NCBI GenBank assembly: GCA_037130755.1
Contig: JBAXSI010000083.1
Span: forward strand, 1-9,319
Origin: UBA10649 sp037130755
GTDB taxonomy: Bacteria; Actinomycetota; Actinomycetes; S36-B12
Reading direction: 5' to 3'
Length of the DNA stretch: 9,319 nucleotides
Below are positions 1 to 6,215 of the stretch, in pieces. The position numbers were made by a program, and so were the translations under genes. Below the pieces are notes generated by a model, which saw only the letters and a list, made by a program, of their open reading frames with translations, was not told the origin of the DNA and made no database searches. Positions within the stretch are counted from its first letter, which is position 1. Every line of letters starts with the position of its first letter.

Positions 1-2
1 CC

Positions 3-827
3 GACATCATCGTTCGGATCGACGACGACTTCATCAACTGGGTTTCCCCCTCGCTTACGACCGTGCTCGGCTGGTCCCCCGAGGACTGGGTCGGCAAGTC
101 GCAACTTTCGTTCGTGCATCCCAATGACGCAGACGAGCTCTCTCGCGCCGAACAGCTGATCCAATCAGGTGAGACGGTGTCGATCCGATTCCGGCTGCGT
201 GACAAGGGCGGCGCCTACCGATGGGTCGAAGGCCACGCACGCGTCTACCAGGACAGCGACCTCCATCCCCAGGGCTCGATCATGACGATTCATGACATCG
301 ACGTCGAGGTGCGCGCGAGAACCTACGAGCGTCGGGCCCGCTACGACGCGCTGACCGGCCTGTACAACCGAGACGAGACGGTGAACCGCCTCACCGAGAT
401 ACTCGAGGGCCCAGCGCAAGTCGATCGCGTGACTGCGATCGCCTTCTGCGACATCGACAACTTCAAGGGCGTGAACGACGCGTACGGGCACCTGGCCGGC
501 GACGCCGTGCTGGCCGCGACTGCTGAGCGGCTCAGCGCCTGCGTGCGCGACACCGACCACGTCGGCCGCCTCGGAGGCGACGAGCTCCTGGTCATCTTGG
601 ACCGGCTACGCGACGCCGAAGCGGCCGAGCGCATTGCCGATCAACTCCGCGATGCCATGCACGCACCCATCCCCACCGACGCCGGTCCGATGAGTGTGAC
701 GATCAGCGTGGGCGTCGCCGTGGCAAGACCCGGCGAACAAGCGGACCAGTTGCTCGACCGCGCCGACAAGGCCATGTACGAGGCCAAGGGGCTCGGCAAG
801 AACCGGGTGATCTTCGCGGACGTCTGA
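3..827 (+). CDS. PAS-GGDEF diguanylate cyclase, 5' end outside the window
   Basis: The reading frame is open from base 3 to the TGA at 825-827, giving 274 visible residues; the true start and any further sensor domain lie upstream. The ATG-like and GTG codons inside the window (for example at 63) fall within the PAS domain, so they are not the start. Visible residues 1 to about 105 are the C-terminal part of a PAS fold with PAC motif (GWSPEDWVG, FVHPNDAD, YRWVEGHARV). A GGDEF domain follows: the linker DALTGLYNRDE, the metal site FCDIDNFKGVNDAYGH, the active-site loop GGDEL at 573-587, and a C-terminal ISVGVAVA and ADKAMYEAK stretch. An RDTD at 546-557, five residues before GGDEL, matches the inhibitory I-site RxxD. 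Family knowledge says such proteins make cyclic di-GMP from two GTP, with product inhibition through the I-site. GGDEL is an accepted active variant. The ligand sensed by PAS cannot be told. No EAL domain follows. Confidence 0.93.
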   Translation, partial: DIIVRIDDDFINWVSPSLTTVLGWSPEDWVGKSQLSFVHPNDADELSRAEQLIQSGETVSIRFRLRDKGGAYRWVEGHARVYQDSDLHPQGSIMTIHDIDVEVRARTYERRARYDALTGLYNRDETVNRLTEILEGPAQVDRVTAIAFCDIDNFKGVNDAYGHLAGDAVLAATAERLSACVRDTDHVGRLGGDELLVILDRLRDAEAAERIADQLRDAMHAPIPTDAGPMSVTISVGVAVARPGEQADQLLDRADKAMYEAKGLGKNRVIFADV

Positions 828-830
828 CCC

Positions 831-1286
831 TCAGTCGTTCGGGATCTCCTGGCAGGGCATCGACAGGAGCCAGGCCACGTAGTCGGCCGGTGCACCAGCC
901 TTATGCGCCCCGTCGGCGATCATGCGAACGTGCTCCACCGTCGGCAGTCCGCCCTCGTAGGCGTCCAGCACGTACAGCCACGCGAGGGGCTCACCGTCGA
1001 GGGTGTGCACCCGGACTCGGATCTTGCGCCAGAAGCCGAGGTCAAGGTCCTCCCAGACGTCGAGTGACGGCTCGTCCGCCGGAGGGACGTCGTAGAGCAT
1101 GACGAAGACGGACTCGCGCTCGTCCTCGACCACGGTGCACAGCGATTGCCCCCAGCCCAGATCGTCGCCGGCAAAAGTGAGGCGCCAGCCGCGCAGCCAC
1201 CCCGTTCCGAAGGCCGGTGATGCTGGGGCGCGCTCTGCCATGCGATGCGGATCGAGGTTCGATCCATACGCGGCATATAGCGTCAC
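831..1286 (-). CDS. gamma-glutamylcyclotransferase-fold protein (AIG2/GGCT family)
   Basis: About 151 residues. The N-terminus carries the family substrate loop YGSNL (Y7 to L11), and the mid-protein LDVWEDL places a glutamate (E79) where the family has its catalytic acid, so the fold and active site look intact. Family members cyclise gamma-glutamyl amines or peptides, releasing 5-oxoproline; the substrate here is unknown. Longer readings of the frame run Arg-rich sequence into the lpdA gene and lack family similarity. I chose GTG at 1286-1284 because YGSNL then sits at the usual distance from the N-terminus and a -10-like TACTCT lies just upstream. GTG at 1292-1290 is two codons longer and possible. 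There is no Shine-Dalgarno, so the transcript may be leaderless. The gene converges on the diguanylate cyclase gene with a 3-bp gap and diverges from lpdA. From memory, M. tuberculosis has a similar divergent neighbour of lpdA (Rv3304). Confidence 0.85.
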   Translation of the reverse strand: MTLYAAYGSNLDPHRMAERAPASPAFGTGWLRGWRLTFAGDDLGWGQSLCTVVEDERESVFVMLYDVPPADEPSLDVWEDLDLGFWRKIRVRVHTLDGEPLAWLYVLDAYEGGLPTVEHVRMIADGAHKAGAPADYVAWLLSMPCQEIPND

Positions 1287-1293
1287 GGACACC

Positions 1294-1299
1294 AGAGTA
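1294..1299 (-). promoter_or_regulatory. putative -10 element of the cyclotransferase gene (TACTCT)
   Basis: On the minus strand TACTCT fits the actinobacterial -10 pattern TANNNT and lies 7 nt before the chosen GTG (1286). Transcription would therefore begin at or within a base of the start codon, a leaderless arrangement. No convincing -35 hexamer is seen (TTCCGT at 17-bp spacing is weak). Inferred from spacing only. Confidence 0.4.
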
Positions 1300-1318
1300 G
1301 GGACAGGCAAGGCGGTAC

Positions 1319-1326
1319 GGAAGAAT
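1319..1326 (+). promoter_or_regulatory. putative start signal of lpdA (GGAAG / AAGAAT)
   Basis: Two overlapping readings are possible. GGAAG (1319-1323) could be a weak Shine-Dalgarno 10 nt before GTG 1334. AAGAAT (1321-1326) matches four of six bases of TATAAT, including the key A and final T, and lies 7 nt before the GTG, which would make lpdA leaderless. The sequence alone does not choose between them. Confidence 0.3.
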
Positions 1327-1333
1327 CCCGGAT

Positions 1334-2731
1334 GTGACGCGAGTCGTGATCGTCGGCGGCGGGCCCGGTGGCTACGAGGCTGCCCTCGTCGCAAGGCAGC
1401 TCGGGGCCGACGTCACCGTCGTCGATCGCGACGGCCTGGGCGGCTCGGCCGTCCTCACGGACTGCGTCCCCAGCAAGGCCCTCATCGCCACGGCCAACGT
1501 CCTCACCGAGGCGGGCAGCAGCGCCGACCTCGGCGTGCTGATCCACGGGCTGCGCCCCGACCCCTCGCTCGTCGGCGTCGACCTCGCCGCCGTCAACGCC
1601 CGCATCAAGGCCCTCGCCGCTCAGCAGAGCGCCGACATCCGGACGATGCTCGACCTCGAGGGCATCGAGATCGTCGACGGAACTGGCCGGTTCGACGGCA
1701 GCGGCCACATCGTGGTCACCAAAGCCGACGGCAGCGACACGATCATCGAGCCGGACGTCACGCTGATCTCCACTGGCGCCCGGCCGCGCGTCCTTCCCGA
1801 GGCCCAGCCCGACGGCGAGCGGATTCTGACCTGGGAGCAGGTCTACGACCTCCCCGAGGTGCCCGACCGGCTCATCGTCGTCGGCTCCGGCGTCACCGGT
1901 GCCGAGTTCGCCGGTGCCTACCACGCACTCGGCAGCCGGGTGGTGCTCATCTCCTCGCGCGACCATGTGCTCCCGAGTGAGGACCCCGATGCGGCCACCG
2001 TGCTCGAGGAGGTCTACGGCCGACGCGGCCTCGAGGTGCTCAACAGGTCGCGCGCCGTCGCCGCACGCCGTACCGACGACGGCGTGGAAGTCACGCTGAG
2101 CACCGGTGAGGTCGTGTCGGGCTCGCACGTGCTGATGGCCGTCGGGTCGCTGCCGAACACCGATGCCCTGCATCTGGAGTCGGTGGGCGTCGAGACCGAC
2201 GAGCGCGGCTTCGTCAAGGTCGATCGTGTCTCCCGGACCTCACGTCGCGGCGTGTACGCGGCGGGCGACTGCACCGGCGTGCTCATGCTGGCCTCGGTCG
2301 CCGCGATGCAGGGCCGCATCGCGATGTGGCACGCACTCGGCGACGCGGTCACGCCACTTGAGCTCACACAGGTGTCGAGCACCGTCTTCACGAACCCGGA
2401 GATCGCCACGGTGGGTCTCACGCAGGCCGATCTCGACGCCGGGACGTTCCGCGGCGACGTCGTTCTTGTTCCCCTCCACCCGAATGCGCGCGCCAAGATG
2501 GAGAACCACACGGACGGCTTCGTGAAGCTCTTCTGCCGGCGCGGCTCACGCCTCGTGGCAGGCGCCGTCATCGTCAGCCCGTATGCCAGCGAGCTGATCC
2601 TGCCCCTGACCATGGCAGTCGAGCAGCGGCTTACCGTCGACCAGCTGGCCGCCACCTTCACCGTCTACCCGAGCCTGTCCGGGTCGATCGCCGAGGCCGC
2701 CCGTCGACTCCACGTGGCCGCAGAGCAGTAG
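1334..2731 (+). CDS. lpdA: NAD(P)H:quinone reductase LpdA (dihydrolipoamide dehydrogenase superfamily)
   Basis: A 465-residue flavoprotein starting at GTG 1334, with the FAD dinucleotide motif GGGPGG at residues 8-13 directly after the start. The NAD(P)H motif GSGVTG lies at 184-189, and the second FAD motif GVYAAGDCTG at 306-315. A C-terminal dimerisation domain follows (FTNPEIATVG, TVYPSLSG). It resembles M. tuberculosis LpdA (Rv3303c), as I remember it, over the whole length, including PDGERILTW and VAAMQGRIAM. The residues that define true lipoamide dehydrogenases are missing. The redox pair CxxxxC keeps only its second Cys (C44; A39 replaces the first), and the catalytic His-Glu dyad is Tyr445 and Gly450. 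LpdA of this kind is reported to reduce quinones with NAD(P)H and to protect against oxidative stress, not to serve alpha-keto acid dehydrogenase complexes. It probably acts in the cytosol or at the inner membrane face. It is co-directional with the nucleoside cluster but separated from it by a stem-loop and its own promoter. Confidence 0.92.
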   Translation: MTRVVIVGGGPGGYEAALVARQLGADVTVVDRDGLGGSAVLTDCVPSKALIATANVLTEAGSSADLGVLIHGLRPDPSLVGVDLAAVNARIKALAAQQSADIRTMLDLEGIEIVDGTGRFDGSGHIVVTKADGSDTIIEPDVTLISTGARPRVLPEAQPDGERILTWEQVYDLPEVPDRLIVVGSGVTGAEFAGAYHALGSRVVLISSRDHVLPSEDPDAATVLEEVYGRRGLEVLNRSRAVAARRTDDGVEVTLSTGEVVSGSHVLMAVGSLPNTDALHLESVGVETDERGFVKVDRVSRTSRRGVYAAGDCTGVLMLASVAAMQGRIAMWHALGDAVTPLELTQVSSTVFTNPEIATVGLTQADLDAGTFRGDVVLVPLHPNARAKMENHTDGFVKLFCRRGSRLVAGAVIVSPYASELILPLTMAVEQRLTVDQLAATFTVYPSLSGSIAEAARRLHVAAEQ

Positions 2732-2735
2732 CACG

Positions 2736-2777
2736 CGGTTCCGCACGTAAGGCCCCGCACCGGCACTGCGGGAACCG
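2736..2777 (+). terminator. imperfect stem-loop between lpdA and the PNP gene
   Basis: The left arm CGGTTCCGCA (2736-2745) pairs with the right arm TGCGGGAACCG (2767-2777), giving ten base pairs with one bulged G and a 21-nt loop. It begins 4 nt after the lpdA stop codon. The right arm is followed only by TTATGG, so there is no proper U-tract; actinobacterial terminators often lack one. The stem ends 1 nt before the putative -10 of the PNP gene, so it could equally be a palindromic operator over the -35 region. The inverted repeat is directly visible; its role is inferred. Confidence 0.45.
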
Positions 2778-2778
2778 T

Positions 2779-2784
2779 TATGGT
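2779..2784 (+). promoter_or_regulatory. putative -10 element (TATGGT) of the nucleoside catabolism operon
   Basis: TATGGT fits TANNNT, and exactly six bases (CCATGC) separate it from GTG 2791, so the +1 would be the G of the start codon. There is no Shine-Dalgarno before that GTG. The -35 region is not recognisable and is occupied by the inverted repeat at 2736-2777. Confidence 0.5.
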
Positions 2785-2790
2785 CCATGC

Positions 2791-3603
2791 GTGACCAACC
2801 ACCGCCTCACCATCGAGGCCACCGCCCGCGCCGCCGAAGCAGCGGCCACCCTGGCCGAGCTCACCGGCTCCTCGACACACGACGTGGCCGTCGTGCTGGG
2901 CAGCGGCTGGGTCCCGGCTGCGGACCTCTTGGGCACCACGGTCGCTGACTTCGACGTCACCGACCTGCCGCACTTCTCCCCGCCGGCCGTCGAGGGTCAT
3001 GCCGGTCGCGTGCGCAGCGTCGACGCTGACGGCACACGTGTGCTGGTGTTCCTCGGCCGCACGCACCTGTACGAAGGACTCGGGGTCGACGCGGTCACCC
3101 ACGCCTCCCGAACGGCGGCCCTGTCGGGCTGTGGGACGATCGTCCTGACCAACGGCTGCGGCGGGCTCGACCCGTCTTGGTCGCCCGGCACGCCCGTGCT
3201 GATCCGCGACCACATCAACCTCACCGGGCACTCCCCGCTGCACGGCGCACACTTCGTCGATCTCACGGACCTGTACTCCACGCGCCTGCGCACGCTCTGC
3301 AAGGGATTCGACCCGAGCCTGGAGGAGGGCGTCTACGCGCAGTTCCCCGGTCCGATGTACGAGACGCCTGCCGAGATCCAGATGGTCCGAGCGATCGGCG
3401 GCAGCCTCGTCGGCATGAGCACCGCCCTCGAGGCGATCGTCAGCCGCGCGATGGGCATGGAGGTCCTGGGCCTGTCGCTGGTGACCAATCTCGCCGCCGG
3501 CATGACCGGCGAGCCCCTCAACCACGAGGAGGTCCTCGAGGCCGGCAAGGCAGCCGCCACGCGGATGGGCTCGCTGCTGGCCAAGGTCATCCGCGAACTA
3601 TGA
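2791..3603 (+). CDS. punA: purine nucleoside phosphorylase, class I (trimeric type)
   Basis: A 270-residue protein, the usual size for the trimeric 6-oxopurine PNP family that includes human and mycobacterial PNP. Recognisable active-site segments are the phosphate loop VLGSGW (S38), GRTHLYEG with His92 and Tyr94, LTNGCGGL, and PGPMYETPAE with the base-binding Glu191 preceded by Tyr190. GMSTALE (Met209) and SLVTNLAAG (Asn233) follow. Glu191 and Asn233 correspond to human Glu201 and Asn243, which favour inosine, guanosine and their deoxy forms over adenosine. The reaction is phosphorolysis of a purine (deoxy)nucleoside to the free base and alpha-(deoxy)ribose-1-phosphate in the cytosol. It is the first gene of a six-gene co-directional run; its TGA overlaps the next ATG (ATGA, 3600-3603), so the two are probably translationally coupled. 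The start GTG fits both the N-terminal length of the family and the upstream -10-like hexamer. Confidence 0.95.
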   Translation: MTNHRLTIEATARAAEAAATLAELTGSSTHDVAVVLGSGWVPAADLLGTTVADFDVTDLPHFSPPAVEGHAGRVRSVDADGTRVLVFLGRTHLYEGLGVDAVTHASRTAALSGCGTIVLTNGCGGLDPSWSPGTPVLIRDHINLTGHSPLHGAHFVDLTDLYSTRLRTLCKGFDPSLEEGVYAQFPGPMYETPAEIQMVRAIGGSLVGMSTALEAIVSRAMGMEVLGLSLVTNLAAGMTGEPLNHEEVLEAGKAAATRMGSLLAKVIREL

Positions 3604-5255
3604 CGGCACTCGACGAGGCGCGGGCCTGGCTTGCCGACGATCCCGACGCCCGCATGCAGTCAGAACTCTCGGCACTGATCGACGATGCCGCGTCAGGCGA
3701 TGACGACGCACTGGCCGAACTAGCCGACGCGTTCTCGGGCACTCTGGAGTTCGGAACGGCCGGTCTGCGCGGCAAGATCGGCCCCGGCCCCAACCGGATG
3801 AACGTCGTCGTGGTCGCACGCGCGGCCGCAGGCCTCGCCGCCTACCTGAACGAGCGCGGGGGCGGCGCGGTGGTCATCGGCTTCGACGCACGCACCGACT
3901 CCGATCTCTTTGCCAACGCCACGGCGCAGATCCTCAGCGGCGCCGGGCTCAGCGCGATGGTCCTTCCCGAGTACTTGCCAACGCCCGTGCTGGCGTACGC
4001 CGTCAGGCACCTCGGCTGCGCGGCGGGCGTGATGGTCACCGCGAGCCACAACCCGCCGCAGGACAACGGCTACAAGGTCTACCTCGGCGATGGCAGCCAG
4101 ATCGTCCCGCCGGCAGACGCGCAGATCAGCGCGCACATCGAGGCCATCACACGACTCGGACGCGTGGCAGAACTGCCGCACGGCGACGACTGGGTGACGC
4201 TGGGCGACGACGTTCGCGACGACTACGTCCGTACCATCGCTGCGCTCGTCGACGATGCGGCGCCGCGACACGTCAAGGTCGCCTACACCGCGATGCACGG
4301 TGTCGGCGGCGACGTGTTCCTTCGCGTCCTCGAGAAGGCCGGCTTCCCCGAGCCCGTGATCGTGGCGGACCAGTTCAGCCCCGACGCTGGCTTCCCCACT
4401 GTGGCGTTCCCGAACCCGGAGGAGCCGGGCGCCATCGACCTCGCGATCGCCACCGCTCGCATCCACGGCGTCGACCTGGTCATCGCCCACGATCCGGACG
4501 CCGATCGATGCGCCGTTGCGGCAGAGGCGCCCGACGGCTGGCGGATGCTCACCGGCGACGAGACAGGAGCTCTGCTCGCCTGGTGGATCGTCGAACGGCT
4601 GCGCCGCACCGATGAGGAGCCCACCGGCGTCTTCGCGCAGTCGCTGGTGTCCGGCTCATTGCTCGAGCGCATTGCCGCGTCGGCAGGGTTCGCATACGAG
4701 CAGACGCTGACGGGCTTCAAGTGGATCGCCCGGGTCCCCGATCTCCTCTATGGGTATGAGGAGGCGCTGGGCTACTGCGTCGCGCCGGACGTCGTCCGCG
4801 ACAAGGACGGCATCTCTGCCGGGCTGCTCGTCGTCGAGCTGGCCGCGACCCTGAAAGCGCAGGGCCGCACGCTGTTCGACGTCCTCGACAGGCTGGCCCG
4901 CGAGCACGGGGTCTATGCCACCTCGCAGGTGTCGGTGCGGGTGAGCGACCTCGAACGGATCGCCGCCGTCATGAGCAGCCTCAGGTCCGAGCCGCCGGCC
5001 GAGGTGGCCGGAGCAGCGGTCATGTCCGTCGACGACCTGGAGCAGCCGACAGATGGTCTGCCCCCGACCGACGGCCTGCGCTTCGCCCTTGCGGACGGAT
5101 CCCGCATCGTCGTCCGGCCGAGCGGCACCGAGCCGAAGGTCAAGTGCTACCTGCAGGCCGTAGTCCCGGTCGACGAGGACCTCATCGCCGCGCGAGCGGA
5201 GGCGGGGCGACGCCTGCAAGCGATGTCTGTCGACGTCGGCCGGTGGCTACAGTAG
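3600..5255 (+). CDS. pmmB: alpha-D-phosphohexomutase family protein, PmmB/PGM2 type (likely phosphopentomutase)
   Basis: A 551-residue protein starting at the ATG that overlaps the PNP stop codon. The frame stays open further upstream inside PNP, but that part is a shadow. All four active-site segments of the superfamily are present: the phosphoserine loop TASHNP with Ser149, the Mg site DPDADR at 298-303, the sugar-binding EEALG at 387-391 with DKDGIS nearby, and the phosphate-binding loop RPSGTEPK at 506-513. GTAGLRG near the N-terminus, QDNGYKVY after the serine loop, GDETGALLAWW and LTGFKW are closer to human PGM2 and M. tuberculosis PmmB (Rv3308) than to short bacterial phosphoglucosamine mutases. 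PGM2 is known to be mainly a phosphopentomutase. Because the gene lies between PNP and deoC, I infer that it converts (deoxy)ribose-1-phosphate to the 5-phosphate. Automated labels such as phosphomannomutase are possible, and activity on hexose phosphates is not excluded. Confidence 0.92.
   Translation: MTALDEARAWLADDPDARMQSELSALIDDAASGDDDALAELADAFSGTLEFGTAGLRGKIGPGPNRMNVVVVARAAAGLAAYLNERGGGAVVIGFDARTDSDLFANATAQILSGAGLSAMVLPEYLPTPVLAYAVRHLGCAAGVMVTASHNPPQDNGYKVYLGDGSQIVPPADAQISAHIEAITRLGRVAELPHGDDWVTLGDDVRDDYVRTIAALVDDAAPRHVKVAYTAMHGVGGDVFLRVLEKAGFPEPVIVADQFSPDAGFPTVAFPNPEEPGAIDLAIATARIHGVDLVIAHDPDADRCAVAAEAPDGWRMLTGDETGALLAWWIVERLRRTDEEPTGVFAQSLVSGSLLERIAASAGFAYEQTLTGFKWIARVPDLLYGYEEALGYCVAPDVVRDKDGISAGLLVVELAATLKAQGRTLFDVLDRLAREHGVYATSQVSVRVSDLERIAAVMSSLRSEPPAEVAGAAVMSVDDLEQPTDGLPPTDGLRFALADGSRIVVRPSGTEPKVKCYLQAVVPVDEDLIAARAEAGRRLQAMSVDVGRWLQ
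5248..5253 (+). promoter_or_regulatory. putative internal -10 element (TACAGT) before deoC
   Basis: TACAGT matches TANNNT and is followed by exactly six bases (AGGCAG) and then GTG 5260. This is the same geometry as before the PNP gene. It overlaps the last codons of the mutase gene. It suggests an internal leaderless promoter for deoC and the aldehyde dehydrogenase genes. No -35 box is evident, and the match could be chance. Confidence 0.35.
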
Positions 5256-5259
5256 GCAG

Positions 5260-6204
5260 GTGACTTCCCCGCTCATGTCGGTTGAGCTTCCCGACCATGG
5301 CACGGACTCACTTCGACGGTTCCTGCACGGCCTCCCGGGTGTCGACGAGGTCGGGGCGAACGGACGCGTGGCGATGCTCGGCACGCGGTCGATCAAGAAT
5401 GCCTCGAAGGCGTTCGCGATCGATCTGGCCATCCGCATGATCGACCTGACGACGCTGGAGGGCGCCGACACCCCGGGCAAGGTGCGTGCGCTGAGCGCCA
5501 AGGCACTCCGCCCCGATCCGACCGATCCCACAGCGCCGAGCGTCGCCGCGGTGTGCGTGTACGGCGACATGGTTGGCATCGTGCGCGAGGTCGTGGGCGA
5601 TCGAGTTCACGTCGCGGCCGTCGCCACGGCGTTCCCGTCCGGCCGCGCAAGCCTGGACGTCAAGCTCATCGACACGGCCGAGGCAGTGGCGGCGGGCGCG
5701 GACGAGATTGACATGGTCATCGACCGCGGTGCGTTCCTCGCCGGCGACTATGGACGGGTGTTCGACCAGATCGTCGCGGTCAAACGGGCCTGCGGCGACG
5801 CGCACCTGAAGGTGATCCTCGAGACCGGCGAGTTGCGCACCCTCGACAACGTCCGGCGCGCGAGCTGGCTCGCAATGATGGCGGGTGCGGACTTCATCAA
5901 GACGTCGACCGGCAAAGTCGCCCCCGCCGCAACTCCACCTGTCACCCTCGTGATGCTCGAAGCGGTGCGCGACTTCCGCGCCCAGACCGGACGCCTCATC
6001 GGCGTGAAGGCCGCCGGCGGCATCCGCACCAGCAAGGACGCCATCAAGTACCTCGTCCTCGTCAACGAGACCGTCGGCGAGGACTGGCTCACACCGGACC
6101 TCTTCCGCTTCGGCGCCTCGGCGCTCCTCAACGACCTGCTCCTCCAGCGCCAGCGCATGGCCACCGGCCACTACTCCGGCCCCGACTACGTCACGATCGA
6201 CTGA
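5260..6204 (+). CDS. deoC: deoxyribose-phosphate aldolase, long eukaryote-like form
   Basis: A 314-residue class I aldolase that splits 2-deoxyribose-5-phosphate into glyceraldehyde-3-phosphate and acetaldehyde. The Schiff-base lysine lies in FIKTSTGK (Lys214), the second active-site lysine in KAAGGIRT (Lys250), and the conserved Asp in EIDMVID (Asp151). It is clearly longer than the common bacterial DeoC of about 220-260 residues. The N-terminal IDLTTLEG (61-68), AAVCVYG, the stretch ILETGELRTLDNVRRAS and the C-terminal LFRFGASALLNDL resemble human DERA in sequence and length. The start is GTG 5260, 4 nt after the mutase stop and 6 nt after a TACAGT hexamer. ATG 5275 is an alternative that would remove five residues. 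Spacing to the neighbours is operon-like (4 bp upstream, 11 bp downstream). Its product acetaldehyde is the natural substrate for the aldehyde dehydrogenases that follow. Confidence 0.95.
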   Translation: MTSPLMSVELPDHGTDSLRRFLHGLPGVDEVGANGRVAMLGTRSIKNASKAFAIDLAIRMIDLTTLEGADTPGKVRALSAKALRPDPTDPTAPSVAAVCVYGDMVGIVREVVGDRVHVAAVATAFPSGRASLDVKLIDTAEAVAAGADEIDMVIDRGAFLAGDYGRVFDQIVAVKRACGDAHLKVILETGELRTLDNVRRASWLAMMAGADFIKTSTGKVAPAATPPVTLVMLEAVRDFRAQTGRLIGVKAAGGIRTSKDAIKYLVLVNETVGEDWLTPDLFRFGASALLNDLLLQRQRMATGHYSGPDYVTID

Positions 6205-6205
6205 C

Positions 6206-6210
6206 AGGAG
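6206..6210 (+). promoter_or_regulatory. ribosome binding site AGGAG of the aldehyde dehydrogenase gene
   Basis: AGGAG lies 5 nt before GTG 6216, in the 11-bp gap after deoC. It is the clearest Shine-Dalgarno in the window and fixes the GTG start. Its strength contrasts with the Shine-Dalgarno-poor starts of the other genes. Confidence 0.7.
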
Positions 6211-6215
6211 AAGAC

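Noticed and set aside
1287..1394. Longer N-terminus of the cyclotransferase from the ATG at 1394
   Set aside because: The extra 36 residues are Arg-rich, overlap the start of lpdA on the other strand, and would bury the YGSNL loop far from the N-terminus.
1099..1980. Plus-strand open frame of 293 codons overlapping the cyclotransferase and lpdA genes
   Set aside because: Its composition is dominated by Arg, and it crosses two real genes in other frames.
2665..3525. Minus-strand open frame of 286 codons opposite the PNP gene
   Set aside because: The plus strand encodes an unmistakable PNP; the opposite frame shows only repeated Ala/Gly/Val/Asp patterns from complementary codons.
3177..3599. 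Upstream extension of the mutase frame inside the PNP gene
   Set aside because: The translation is Arg/Pro-rich without family similarity. The ATG at 3600 overlapping the PNP stop gives the normal family N-terminus.
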